Shown: positions 34,044 to 44,518 of the stretch, in pieces
Layout: each line of letters starts with the position of its first letter
Numbering within the stretch: the stretch's first letter is position 1
NCBI GenBank assembly: GCA_035249305.1
Contig: DATFGQ010000034.1
Coordinates: forward strand, 1-64,000
Direction: 5' to 3'
From: DASUNP01 sp035249305
Lineage (GTDB): Bacteria; Acidobacteriota; Blastocatellia; UBA7656
DNA: 64,000 bases
Made by a program: the position numbers and the translations under genes
The notes under the pieces: generated by a model
What the model was told of the DNA's origin: nothing
Database searches by the model: none
What the model saw: only the letters and a program-made list of their open reading frames with translations

Positions 34044-34139
34044 CGGCCCCGTTTGAAAAGCTAATGAAATAAAACGAAGCACTATCGGCCCGCCGGTCTT
34101 CTTTTATCGCCGCAAGCCTTGCCGCACTAAAACTGCCTT

Positions 34140-34334
34140 TTACTCGTATATCTCGAAAAAAGCATCAATGCTTTCAAGCAGTTGCCGCTTTATCTGTTCC
34201 GGCGTGCCTTCAATAGTGTGCAGAGTCACCTGGCGCGTCTGCCCGTCTTCCATCAGGATCTGCCCATGTTCGACCGCTGCAAGCTCTTCGCCCGAAACCA
34301 GCCTCAGGCCATAAACCAACGTCTTCTTGTCCAT
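34140..34334 (-). CDS. 64-residue protein, unknown
   Basis: The minus-strand frame MDKKTLVYGLRLVSGEELAA continues as a beta-rich N-terminal half (VEHGQILMEDGQTRQVTLHTIEG) and a C-terminal helix (TPEQIKRQLLESIDAFFEIYE). AAGAAG lies just upstream of the ATG. Composition is protein-like and unlike a shadow frame, since no gene is opposite. It is convergent with the 43-residue gene. No family was recognised. Confidence 0.6.
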   Translation of the reverse strand: MDKKTLVYGLRLVSGEELAAVEHGQILMEDGQTRQVTLHTIEGTPEQIKRQLLESIDAFFEIYE

Positions 34335-34491
34335 ACTTCTTAGTGTAATAGCTGGTGCATTTGGAGAAAATAGTTAAAGTAAAGAAAAAAAGATCAAAAT
34401 ATTCGAGGTCTGTAAACACAGACTTTTGAAGAGTTTATCGTGATTGGTTGGAATTATTGCGGAGTCTTAATAATTTACTTTAACTTTTTGC

Positions 34492-34520
34492 TTGCATCCC
34501 ATTGAGAGGTATGGTATAAA
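34492..34520 (+). promoter_or_regulatory. sigma-70-type promoter for candidate RNA
   Basis: TTGCAT at 34492-34497 and TATAAA at 34515-34520 are 17 bases apart, with an AT-rich stretch upstream that could serve as an UP element. It points into a highly structured, apparently non-coding stretch. Confidence 0.65.
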
Positions 34521-34525
34521 CCACG

Positions 34526-34660
34526 CCCGTAAACAACACCGCTTTATGTTCCTGCCATAAAGCGGTTCTGTTTTGGCGGTGCGCTGGGGGAAGGAACATT
34601 CAGAAAGGGGGCTACTGAATGTTCAAGGGGGCTTGTCGATTAGACGACCTAGCGCACCGC
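34526..34660 (+). ncRNA. candidate structured RNA, family not recognised
   Basis: Three perfect helices can be drawn. Helix 1: 34538-34548 with 34556-34566 (11 bp, 7-base loop). An outer helix of 10 bp: 34576-34585 with 34651-34660. Inside it, an inner helix of 10 bp: 34594-34603 with 34615-34624, and a small GTCG/CGAC hairpin near 34635-34648. Four-to-five-base G runs recur in the unpaired parts: before, within and after the inner helix. It follows a good promoter and has no likely coding frame. No U-rich terminator directly follows, so the 3' end is unsure; it could also be a long leader toward nuoC. Confidence 0.5.
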
Positions 34661-34915
34661 AACATCATACGCATTTCACCCTTCCAAGTCAAGAACTTCT
34701 TTTATTCGTGCGTTTACCTCCACAAGCGATCTTTTTCAGGCATATCTTTGGGATAATCAACAGTTTGCGGCCATGATTTAAATATCTGGCCTCAGATTGA
34801 CAACGCTTTCGGCCGTGTGCTAAAAGCATCTGCGACAAGTGCAAATTGTGTTTAACCGGCAGCATTCTTTTCTCTTTAAGAAGTCAGTATTGATCCGAGC
34901 AGTCTTAGCGCGCGC

Positions 34916-34921
34916 TATAAT
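34916..34921 (+). promoter_or_regulatory. probable -10 box for the nuo operon
   Basis: A perfect TATAAT lies 33 bases before the nuoC start codon. The best -35 (TTGATC at 34890-34895) is 20 bases upstream, longer than ideal, so the promoter call is moderate. Confidence 0.45.
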
Positions 34922-34953
34922 TATATTCATGCGCGCCTCGTTTGGGGTTTACA

Positions 34954-35973
34954 ATGGCAGACGAAAGCAATGATAAAGTAGACAAGCCGACGACCGAGAG
35001 CACTGAAGAGTCGAAAGAGAGTCCGAAGACTACCGGGGCCGACGTTCCTGAAAAAGCTCAGCCGCTTCCGCCCGAAGCCGGCTCCGTCGACCCTGCCGCC
35101 GAGATCGCGGCCAAGACCAAGGATACGCTGCCCGCCGGAGAGAAACCGAAGACCGAAGCCAAGGCCGAAGAGGCGCTGCCGGGCGTAGAGAAGCCGTCAA
35201 AGACTCCTGCCGTTGAAGGGGCGAGCGAAAAGGGCGAGCCTGCCACGCCTGAAAAGGTTGCGCCAACACCTCCGAAAGAAGGCGCCGCTTCCGTAAAGCC
35301 CGCGCCGCCGCGCGCTCCCGCCGCTGAAAAGGCGGCGGGTGAAAAGCCCGCTCCGCCGAAAGCGGCTCCGGCGGCCGGTCACAAGCCTGCGCCGCCGGCT
35401 AAGAAGGGGCCGATCGTCACCGTAGATATAACCGGCGATGCTCTGATCGATAAGATCAAACAGCGTTTCGGCGAGGCCGTCACCGAAGCCGTCGCCACGT
35501 TCGGCCAGCAGATCATCCGCGTCAAGAAAGAGTCGTTCGTCGAACTGTGCCTCTATTTGAAAGAGGACGAGGACACGCTTTTCGATATGTGCAGCGACCT
35601 GACGGCGCTGCACTGGCCGGAGCGCTCGGGTCAGGAGTTCGATGTCGTAGTGATGCTCTACTCCGTGCCGAAGAATCGCCGCCTGCGCATCAAGGTCGCC
35701 ATAGCCGACGGCGAGACCTGCCCGTCTGTTACGCACATCTGGGAAGGCGCGAATTGGATGGAGCGCGAGGCGTATGATATGTTTGGGATTCGGTTCGAAG
35801 GCCACCCCGACCTCAGGCGAATACTGCTTCCGCCCGACTGGCCGGGATACCCCTTGCGCAAAGAGTACCCTATCGAGTATCGCGATAACGAGTGGACCGA
35901 CAAGCATCTTCAGTATCGCGAAGTCGATTACGACACCAGCTTGATCGACGTGAAGTACGCGGAGAGAAGGTAG
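34954..35973 (+). CDS. nuoC: NADH-quinone oxidoreductase subunit C with long disordered N-terminus
   Basis: 339 residues from the ATG at 34954; a TTG 12 bases upstream is possible. Residues 1-155 are low-complexity (Pro, Ala, Lys, Glu, many PPKA/EKPA units). The 30 kDa-subunit domain follows (about 165-339), with the signature ANWMEREAYDMFGIRFEGHPDLRRIL and WPGYPLRKEYP. It belongs to the peripheral Q-module of complex I. The N-terminal tail is unusual for NuoC. nuoA and nuoB, which normally precede it, are not here. nuoD follows after two bases. Confidence 0.93.
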   Translation: MADESNDKVDKPTTESTEESKESPKTTGADVPEKAQPLPPEAGSVDPAAEIAAKTKDTLPAGEKPKTEAKAEEALPGVEKPSKTPAVEGASEKGEPATPEKVAPTPPKEGAASVKPAPPRAPAAEKAAGEKPAPPKAAPAAGHKPAPPAKKGPIVTVDITGDALIDKIKQRFGEAVTEAVATFGQQIIRVKKESFVELCLYLKEDEDTLFDMCSDLTALHWPERSGQEFDVVVMLYSVPKNRRLRIKVAIADGETCPSVTHIWEGANWMEREAYDMFGIRFEGHPDLRRILLPPDWPGYPLRKEYPIEYRDNEWTDKHLQYREVDYDTSLIDVKYAERR

Positions 35974-35975
35974 CG

Positions 35976-37109
35976 ATGCAAGACCAAGAAGTGCTGAAAC
36001 CGCAAGAGACGCTCTTCGACACCGAGGAGATGGTGCTCAACATGGGGCCGCAGCACCCTTCGACCCATGGGGTGTTGCGCGTCCTGTTGAAGCTCGACGG
36101 CGAAACGGTCGTGGACCTCGATTGCGACATTGGCTACCTGCACCGCGGCGTCGAGAAGATCGCCGAACACGACACCTACGCGATGATAACGCCTTACTGG
36201 GACCGCCTCGATTACGTGGCCGCGGTGTCGGGCGATCTTTGTTACGTCGAAGGCGTCGAGAAGCTGTTGCAGGTCGAGGTCCCGCGCCGCGCCGAATACC
36301 TGCGCGTGATTCTCACAGAGCTTCAGCGCATCGCCTCGCACCTGTTGTGGCTGGGCACGCACGCCATAGACATAGGCGCGGTGACGGTCCTGCTCTACTG
36401 CTTCCGCGAGCGCGAAGAGATACTGAAGATATTCGAGGATTTCATAGGCGCGCGATTGACCGCGCATGCTTTTCGCATAGGCGGGCTTTGGTGGGACGTC
36501 TACCCCGAGTTCGAAAAGCGCGTGCGCGATTTCCTGAAGATATTCCCCGGCCGCGTAGACGAGTACGAGACGCTGCTCAACACGAACCGAATCTGGTTGA
36601 GCCGCACCGTAGGCATTGGGATTCTCCCCGCCGAAGAGGCTATCAACCTGAGCCTCACGGGGCCGGTCCTCAGAGGGTCGGGAGTCAATTATGACCTTCG
36701 TAAAGCCCAGCCTTATTCGGCTTACTCCGAATTCGATTTCGAGGTCCCGCTGGGCGAAAACGGCGACACGTATGACCGCTACCTGATAAGGATGGCCGAG
36801 ATGCGGCAGTCGGCTTCAATCGTAGAGCAGGCGCTCGACGGCCTGCCCGAAGGCCCGGTGATGGCGAAGGTGCCGAAGGTGATCAAGCCTCCGGTCGGCG
36901 AAGTCTATCACGCGATCGAAGCGCCCAAGGGAGAGCTCGGCGTATACCTGGTGAGCGACGGCACGGGCAAGCCTTACCGCATGCGCATTCGCCCGCCGGC
37001 CTACATCAATTTGCAGTCGCTAAAACGAATGTCGATAGGCCATCTCGTGGCCGACGTGGTGGCGCTGATCGGCACGATCGATATAGTGCTGGGCGAAGTC
37101 GATAGGTGA
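35976..37109 (+). CDS. nuoD: NADH-quinone oxidoreductase subunit D
   Basis: 377 residues from the ATG at 35976, with GGAGAGAAGG just upstream overlapping the nuoC end. The 49 kDa-subunit signature LNMGPQHPSTHGVLR is at about 22-36, including the quinone-site HPSTHG. GYLHRGVEKIAE and the C-terminal SIGHLVADVVALIGTIDIVLGEVDR are as expected. It forms the quinone-binding pocket with NuoB. The next gene in the usual order (nuoE) is missing; nuoH follows after an AGTGCTGAG palindrome. Confidence 0.96.
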   Translation: MQDQEVLKPQETLFDTEEMVLNMGPQHPSTHGVLRVLLKLDGETVVDLDCDIGYLHRGVEKIAEHDTYAMITPYWDRLDYVAAVSGDLCYVEGVEKLLQVEVPRRAEYLRVILTELQRIASHLLWLGTHAIDIGAVTVLLYCFREREEILKIFEDFIGARLTAHAFRIGGLWWDVYPEFEKRVRDFLKIFPGRVDEYETLLNTNRIWLSRTVGIGILPAEEAINLSLTGPVLRGSGVNYDLRKAQPYSAYSEFDFEVPLGENGDTYDRYLIRMAEMRQSASIVEQALDGLPEGPVMAKVPKVIKPPVGEVYHAIEAPKGELGVYLVSDGTGKPYRMRIRPPAYINLQSLKRMSIGHLVADVVALIGTIDIVLGEVDR

Positions 37110-37115
37110 CACTTC

Positions 37116-37189
37116 AGTGCTGAGTGCTGAGTCCTGAGTCCTGAGTTAAAGAAAAGGACTCAGGACTCAGCACTCAGCACTCAGGACTT
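37116..37189. repeat. AGTGCTGAG/AGTCCTGAG palindromic element, copy 2
   Basis: Fills the gap between nuoD and nuoH. The left arm reads AGTGCTGAGTGCTGAGTCCT then GAG units; the right arm mirrors it around a short TTAAAGAAAA-like loop. It ends six bases before the nuoH start codon, so no room remains for a separate Shine-Dalgarno sequence. Confidence 0.9.
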
Positions 37190-37194
37190 AAATT

Positions 37195-38523
37195 ATGCCG
37201 GCCTTCTTAATAAAGCTAATGTTCGTAGCGCCCGATTGGGTCTCGAAATACCTGACGGGCGAGCGGCGCGGGAACGCCTTCTGGGCCGAATACGTCGTGT
37301 GGCCTTTGATACAGATCCTCGTGGTGCTGTTCATAGTCCTCACGATAGTCGCTTACCTCGTCTACGTCGAACGCAAGGTGTCGGCCTTCATGCAGGCGCG
37401 GCTCGGCCCCATGCGCGTCGGCCCGTGGGGGTTGCTCCAGCCCGCGGCCGACGGCCTCAAGCTTCTGCTCAAAGAAGACATCATCCCGATCAAGGCCGAT
37501 AAGCTCGTCTTCGCCATAGCCCCGATCATCTCGGTGATAGCCGCGCTCGTCGTGCTCGCCGTGATCCCGTGGGGCGCGGCGTGGGCGACGATTGCCAACA
37601 TTAATATAGGGCTGCTCTTCATACTCGCCGTCTCTTCGGTTAGCGTGCTGGGGCTCGTGCTTGCGGGCTGGTCGTCGAATTCGAAGTACTCGCTTCTGGG
37701 CGCGCTGCGGTCGTCGGCCCAGATGGTGAGCTACGAAGTCGCGATGGGCCTTTCGATCATCGGCGCGCTTATGTTCGCCAGGACGCTTTCGATGTCCGGC
37801 ATAATCGAGGCGCAGCGCGCCGACGGGATCTGGTACGTCTTTTTCCAGCCGCTCGGCTTTATGATCTACCTGGTGAGCGCGCTCGGCGAGACGAACCGCG
37901 CGCCGTTCGACCTGCCCGAAGCGGAATCCGAATTGGTCGCCGGTTACCACACGGAGTATTCGGGGTTCCGCTGGGCGCTCTTCTTTATGGCCGAGTATTC
38001 GGCGATGATAATAACGGCGGCCGTCGCGGTGACGTTGTTCTTAGGCGGCTGGTCGTTTCCGGGCCTCGACCTCATAACGACCGAGTGGCTCCGCGTCGTC
38101 TTGAGCGTGCTGATATTCGCGGCCAAGGTCTTCATATTGATCTACGCCTACATGTGGTTCCGCTGGACGTGGCCGCGCTACCGCTACGACCAGTTGATGG
38201 AGCTGGGCTGGAAGTGGATGATACCGGCGGGGCTCGCCAACATAGTGCTGACGGGCGTCTGGTACGTGCTCGCGTTGCCGAAGTCGAGAGGCGGGCTCTT
38301 CGATTTCATGCGGCAGGAAGGCGGGAGGCTCGTGCCGACGGGCGCGGGCAAGATATACTTCATAGTAACAGGATTCGCAATCACGATACCGTTAGTCTGG
38401 GTTGTGCTGGCGACGATCAATCGGCGGTCGCGCGACTTTAACCTGCACGAGCAGCGCCAGCTTCAGATACGCTTGCGCAGCGAGCGGATGCAAAAGGCCA
38501 CCGAAGCCCAGACGGCGGAATAA
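37195..38523 (+). CDS. nuoH: NADH-quinone oxidoreductase subunit H
   Basis: 442 residues, about 100 more than the usual NuoH. Core motifs are intact: YVERKVSAFMQARLGPMRVGP, LQPAADGLKLLLKED, ALGETNRAPFDLPEAESELVAGYHTEYSG and the late WPRYRYDQLMELGWK. The C-terminal extension adds one more membrane helix (FIVTGFAITIPLVWVVLA) and a charged tail. It links the Q-module to the membrane arm and forms the quinone channel. The start lies directly after a palindrome, so translation may rely on coupling or on structure. Confidence 0.95.
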   Translation: MPAFLIKLMFVAPDWVSKYLTGERRGNAFWAEYVVWPLIQILVVLFIVLTIVAYLVYVERKVSAFMQARLGPMRVGPWGLLQPAADGLKLLLKEDIIPIKADKLVFAIAPIISVIAALVVLAVIPWGAAWATIANINIGLLFILAVSSVSVLGLVLAGWSSNSKYSLLGALRSSAQMVSYEVAMGLSIIGALMFARTLSMSGIIEAQRADGIWYVFFQPLGFMIYLVSALGETNRAPFDLPEAESELVAGYHTEYSGFRWALFFMAEYSAMIITAAVAVTLFLGGWSFPGLDLITTEWLRVVLSVLIFAAKVFILIYAYMWFRWTWPRYRYDQLMELGWKWMIPAGLANIVLTGVWYVLALPKSRGGLFDFMRQEGGRLVPTGAGKIYFIVTGFAITIPLVWVVLATINRRSRDFNLHEQRQLQIRLRSERMQKATEAQTAE

Positions 38524-38537
38524 GTATCAGAGGGTTT

Positions 38538-39083
38538 ATGGCAGCAACAACACAAGGCAGTAATAAGCGGACCCTTGGCCAGATAATAAGGCGGCTCTTT
38601 TTGCTCGACCTCATTAAAGGCCTCGGGCTCACGTTCAAGTACAACGCGCGCGCGCTGTACGAACCGCGCGACGGCGGAAACCCCAATCAGGCGATATACA
38701 CGGAGCAGTACCCGAAGGAGCGGCCTCGGGTCTCTGAAAGGTTTCGCGGAGCGCCGCGGCTGAACCTCGACCCGGAGACGGGCGGGACGCTTTGCATAGC
38801 GTGCGACCTTTGCGCGCTCGCCTGCCCCGTCGATTGTATAGAGGTGGGCTCGATACGCCGCGAGGTGCGCGACGGAGACAAGGTTAATAAAAAGAAGGTG
38901 CTCACGACGTTCATCTTCGACACGTCGCGCTGCATGTTCTGTAACCTTTGCTCAGAGGCATGCCCCACGGATTGCCTGGAGCTAACGCAGAGCTTCGAGC
39001 TTGCGGTCTATCACCGCTCGGGCTTCCGCTGGGACCGCGAGATGCTTGAGAAGGGCATCAATTACGTTCGATACACAAAGTAG
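38538..39083 (+). CDS. nuoI: NADH-quinone oxidoreductase subunit I (two 4Fe-4S ferredoxin)
   Basis: 181 residues with two CxxCxxCxxxC clusters: CIACDLCALACPVDC and CMFCNLCSEACPTDC, which bind the N6a and N6b iron-sulfur centres between the NADH module and NuoB. The N-terminal amphipathic helix (LKGLGLTFKYNARALYEPR) and the following PKERPRVSERFRG are typical. GAGGG precedes the ATG. It lies 14 bases after nuoH. Confidence 0.96.
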   Translation: MAATTQGSNKRTLGQIIRRLFLLDLIKGLGLTFKYNARALYEPRDGGNPNQAIYTEQYPKERPRVSERFRGAPRLNLDPETGGTLCIACDLCALACPVDCIEVGSIRREVRDGDKVNKKKVLTTFIFDTSRCMFCNLCSEACPTDCLELTQSFELAVYHRSGFRWDREMLEKGINYVRYTK

Positions 39084-39098
39084 CAGACGGACAAAACC

Positions 39099-39695
39099 AT
39101 GCAACTACAGGGCTGGGAAGCGGTGCTGTTTTATGTGCTGGCGATAGGGACGCTCTTTATGGGCGTCTACGTGGTGACGGCGCGCATAGCCGTGCACTCG
39201 GCGCTCTGCCTGATCTCGACGCTCGTAAACGTGGCGCTGCTGTTCATACTGCTGCGCGCGGAGTTCGTGGCGGGCGTGCAGATTCTGGTCTACGTCGGGG
39301 GCGTGATGGTCCTGTTCCTGTTCGTCATCATGCTGGTCCAGACGCGCGCCGAGGAAGAAGAGCGGGTGAAGCTTTACACGGGGCAGATGTACCCGGCGTT
39401 TTTCATCGCGCTGTTGTTCGCCGCGGCATTCTTCTTCGCGATGAACCCAGCGCAGGCGGCGTTCCGGCCCCCGGAAAACGCCCCGAGAACCGAAAGCGCT
39501 GCTCCGGTCGTTGAAAGCGAAGTGAGCAAGGCAGGCGCCGGCCCGCTGATATCTAAAGACACTCAGACCGTAGGCGAGGCGCTCTACACGAAGGCGGCGC
39601 TTCCGTTCGAAATCGCATCGCTGTTATTGCTCGTTGCCATAGTCGGCGCGGTGTTGCTGGCGCGCGGGGCAAAGCAAGAAAAATATTACGAATGA
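39099..39695 (+). CDS. nuoJ: NADH-quinone oxidoreductase subunit J
   Basis: 198 residues with five membrane helices. The family signature YVGGVMVLFLFVIMLVQT is at about 65-82. A Pro/Ala-rich loop lies at about 125-165 before the last helix (FEIASLLLLVAIVGAVLLARG). It belongs to the membrane arm between the Q-module and the pump subunits. It follows nuoI by 15 bases. Confidence 0.93.
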   Translation: MQLQGWEAVLFYVLAIGTLFMGVYVVTARIAVHSALCLISTLVNVALLFILLRAEFVAGVQILVYVGGVMVLFLFVIMLVQTRAEEEERVKLYTGQMYPAFFIALLFAAAFFFAMNPAQAAFRPPENAPRTESAAPVVESEVSKAGAGPLISKDTQTVGEALYTKAALPFEIASLLLLVAIVGAVLLARGAKQEKYYE

Positions 39696-39698
39696 ATC

Positions 39699-39762
39699 TT
39701 AATCTCAAATCTCAAATTTGCATGGCGGATGATGCGCTTACGCGCACCGCGATTTGAAATCC
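39699..39762. repeat. imperfect AAATTTG/GATTTGAAAT hairpin element before nuoK
   Basis: CTCAAATTTGCATGGCG pairs partly with CGCGATTTGAAAT across a GATGATGCGCTTACGCGC middle that itself forms a hairpin. The flanks resemble the 20266-20297 element, and the middle resembles part of the 23049 element, suggesting a mosaic of repeat parts. Confidence 0.45.
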
Positions 39763-39778
39763 TGCTGGGGAGGTCGGT

Positions 39779-40231
39779 GTGGCGGAGCGCCGCAATCTTA
39801 CCAACATTGTGATATGGGTCGTCGTGCTCGGAGCCCTGGGCTATGGCGGCTACGTGATGTTGAACCGCGTCGGCGTACAGCGGTTCGAGCCGACGCTGGT
39901 CCACTTTCTGATGCTGAGCTTCCTGCTGTTCGTCGTGGGCGTGGCGGGCGTGCTGAGCCGTCGCAACATCATCATCATCTTCATGTCGATCGAGCTGATC
40001 TTGAACGCGGTCAACATCAACCTGGTCGCCTTCTCGCGCTACCTTCAGCTCAACCAGCCGGCGCTCGCCTCGCGCGGACTGGAAGTCGACCCGCTGGCCG
40101 GGCCCGTCTTCACCATCTTCATCATCGTGGTGGCCGCGGCCGAAGCTGCCGTCGGGCTCGGGATAGTTATATCGCTGTTTCGCAACCGCGAGACCATAGC
40201 AATCGACGAGATCGATTTGCTCAAGTGGTGA
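39779..40231 (+). CDS. nuoK: NADH-quinone oxidoreductase subunit K with extra N-terminal helix
   Basis: 150 residues from the GTG at 39779, chosen for the GGGGAGG five bases upstream. Usual NuoK is about 100 residues with three helices; here about 38 extra residues add a helix (VIWVVVLGALGYGGYVML). The core matches: FVVGVAGVLSRRNIIIIFMSIELILNAVNINLVAF, with the conserved Glu in MSIEL for proton transfer. It forms part of the membrane arm. It is followed by an AGTCCTGAG palindrome. Confidence 0.93.
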   Translation: MAERRNLTNIVIWVVVLGALGYGGYVMLNRVGVQRFEPTLVHFLMLSFLLFVVGVAGVLSRRNIIIIFMSIELILNAVNINLVAFSRYLQLNQPALASRGLEVDPLAGPVFTIFIIVVAAAEAAVGLGIVISLFRNRETIAIDEIDLLKW

Positions 40232-40235
40232 ATTA

Positions 40236-40310
40236 AAGTCCTGAGTCCTGAGTGCTGAGTCCTGAGTCAACGGCTCTCACTCAGCACTCAGGACTCAGCA
40301 CTCAGGACTT
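40236..40310. repeat. AGTGCTGAG/AGTCCTGAG palindromic element, copy 3
   Basis: Fills the gap between nuoK and nuoL and ends seven bases before the nuoL ATG. The arms are about 30 bases with four units on each side around a TCAACGGCTCT loop. Confidence 0.9.
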
Positions 40311-40316
40311 GGAATT

Positions 40317-42620
<2,304 letters not shown>

Positions 42621-42632
42621 AGGAGATTGACC

Positions 42633-44432
42633 ATGGGTGGTCACATCGAGTTTTTCGGCATCGGGATACTTTCGTGGGTGACATGGCTTCCGGCCCTCGG
42701 AGCCATCTTTCTGCTATTCTTCAGCCGCACGAAGAACGACCAGATCCGCTGGTTCGCCAACCTCTGGATCGTGTTCTGTTTTTTGATCTCGGTGCCTTTA
42801 ATTACCGGCCTCGGAAGCGGCAAGCCCGGCTATGACCGAGCGCTCAGCGGGCTACAGTTCATCGAAGACCACGAGTGGATACCGCTCATAGGCGCGCGCT
42901 ACCAGCTCGGCGTAGACGGGCTATCGCTCGTGCTCGTTATTCTTACGACGCTGCTCGGCGTAGTCTCGGTCATCTGCTCCTGGTCTTACATAAGGGAGAA
43001 GGGGCGCGAGAAAGAGTACTACATCATGCTGATGCTGTTGCAGTCGGGCATGATAGGCGCGTTCGTCGCGGCGGACCTCTTTCTGTTCTTCGTCTTCTGG
43101 GAAGTGATGCTCGTGCCTATGTATTTTCTGATAGGCATCTGGGGCGGCAAGAACCGGCTCTACTCGGCCATCAAATTCTTCCTCTACACGCTGGTCGGCT
43201 CGGTCGTCATGCTGCTGGCCGTGCTCAAGCTCTTCTTCATCTTCCCCGACGTGGTCCAGGCCCAGCGGCCGGCGGTCGAGACCCGCGCTCGCGCGCTCGC
43301 GACCAGCCCCGTCACAGGGCAGGTCAACGGGCCTATGCTCAACCTGATGGAAGACGCGATAAAGCGCACCGACCCCGCACAGATCCCCGCCGGCTACGTC
43401 AACAGCTCGTTCAACATCGCGGGGCTTACGGCCGCCGGCCCTTCGATAGGCTCGGTGATGGGGCTCGGCGTGGTCATCTGGCTCTTCATAGGGTTCGCGC
43501 TCTCGTTCGCCATCAAAGTGCCTATGTTCCCGTTCCACACGTGGCTGCCCGACGCGCACTACGACGCGCCGACGGCGGGCAGCGTGATACTTGCGGGCGT
43601 GCTGCTGAAGATGGGCACGTATGGCTTTATGAGGTTCTCGCTGCCGATCTTTCCCGAAGCGGCCAACCACCCGACGGTCAGGCGGTGGATGATAATACTG
43701 GCGATAGTCGGGATAATTTACGGCGCGCTGGTCGCGATGGCGCAAAAGGACGTGAAGAAGCTGATAGCTTACTCTTCGGTCTCGCACCTGGGGTTTGTGA
43801 TGCTCGGGCTCTTCTCGCTCAATCCGAATGGGATCAACGGCGCGGTGTTGCAGATGATAAACCACGGCATCTCGACGGGCGCGCTCTTCATGCTGGCAGG
43901 CATACTCTACGAGCGGCGGCACACTTACGAGATAGCCGAGTTCGGCGGGCTCGCCCACGTGACGCCGACTTTCTCCACCGTCTTCTTGATCGTCACGCTG
44001 TCGTCACTCGGGCTCCCGCTGATGAACAACTTCATAGGCGAGTTCTTGACGCTCAGAGGCGCGTTCGAGGCCAACTGGGTCTGGGCGGCCTTTGCGACGA
44101 CGGGCATCATCCTCGGCGCGGCCTACATGCTGTGGCTGTACCAGCGCGTCTTCTTCGGCCAGTTGAACCGGGCCAACGAGAACCTGCCCGACTTGAACAA
44201 GCGCGAGCTGTGGCAGTTCGCGCCGCTGATCTTTTTGATCTTCTGGATAGGCATCTACCCGAAGCCGCTGTTGTCTTACATCGAGCCGCAGACAAACACA
44301 GTGGTCGCGCAGGTGAACCCTGGTTACTTCAAGCCCGCGGCGGCCGAGCCCTCGGCCGAAGAGCGGCTGTCGGGCCAGGCAGACACTACCGAAACGGCCC
44401 CGGCGGCTTCCGGCGCAGGGCAAACGAGATAA
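42633..44432 (+). CDS. nuoM: NADH-quinone oxidoreductase subunit M
   Basis: 599 residues from the ATG at 42633, with AGGAG seven bases upstream; a TTG at 42627 is less likely. Antiporter-like pump motifs are seen: FLFFVFWEVMLVPMYFLIGIWGG, KVPMFPFHTWLPDAHYDAPTAGSVILAGVLLKMGTYG, KKLIAYSSVSHLGFVMLG and GLPLMNNFIGEFL. A loop at about 215-265 and a C-terminal Ala/Pro/Glu tail make it longer than the usual 490-510 residues. It is one of three proton-pumping subunits of complex I. Confidence 0.95.
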   Translation: MGGHIEFFGIGILSWVTWLPALGAIFLLFFSRTKNDQIRWFANLWIVFCFLISVPLITGLGSGKPGYDRALSGLQFIEDHEWIPLIGARYQLGVDGLSLVLVILTTLLGVVSVICSWSYIREKGREKEYYIMLMLLQSGMIGAFVAADLFLFFVFWEVMLVPMYFLIGIWGGKNRLYSAIKFFLYTLVGSVVMLLAVLKLFFIFPDVVQAQRPAVETRARALATSPVTGQVNGPMLNLMEDAIKRTDPAQIPAGYVNSSFNIAGLTAAGPSIGSVMGLGVVIWLFIGFALSFAIKVPMFPFHTWLPDAHYDAPTAGSVILAGVLLKMGTYGFMRFSLPIFPEAANHPTVRRWMIILAIVGIIYGALVAMAQKDVKKLIAYSSVSHLGFVMLGLFSLNPNGINGAVLQMINHGISTGALFMLAGILYERRHTYEIAEFGGLAHVTPTFSTVFLIVTLSSLGLPLMNNFIGEFLTLRGAFEANWVWAAFATTGIILGAAYMLWLYQRVFFGQLNRANENLPDLNKRELWQFAPLIFLIFWIGIYPKPLLSYIEPQTNTVVAQVNPGYFKPAAAEPSAEERLSGQADTTETAPAASGAGQTR

Positions 44433-44435
44433 TAA

Positions 44436-44514
44436 AGTCCTGAGTGCTGAGTCCTGAGTCCTGAGTTAAATCAGGTGCTCAGGACTCAGCACTCAGCACT
44501 CAGCACTCAGGACT
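44436..44514. repeat. AGTGCTGAG/AGTCCTGAG palindromic element, copy 4
   Basis: Fills the gap between nuoM and nuoN and ends four bases before the nuoN start codon. Left-arm order is CCT-GCT-CCT-CCT and the right arm carries one extra GCACTCA unit, so copies differ by unit number. Confidence 0.9.
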
Positions 44515-44518
44515 AGAT

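Larger units (their letters stand above)
34335..34953. other. AT-rich intergenic region with candidate RNA gene
   Basis: About 620 bases upstream of nuoC. The first part is AT-rich, with an inverted repeat AGTTAAAGTA (34372-34381) / TACTTTAACT (34476-34485) enclosing a small GTCTGT/ACAGAC hairpin with a T-run at 34408-34427. Then come a promoter, a candidate structured RNA (34526-34660) and the nuoC promoter. An open frame at 34573-34776 overlaps the RNA structure and does not look coding. Confidence 0.55.

Noticed and set aside
34573..34776. 67-residue open frame upstream of nuoC
   Set aside because: It overlaps the perfect helices of the candidate RNA, lacks a ribosome site and has an unlikely composition.
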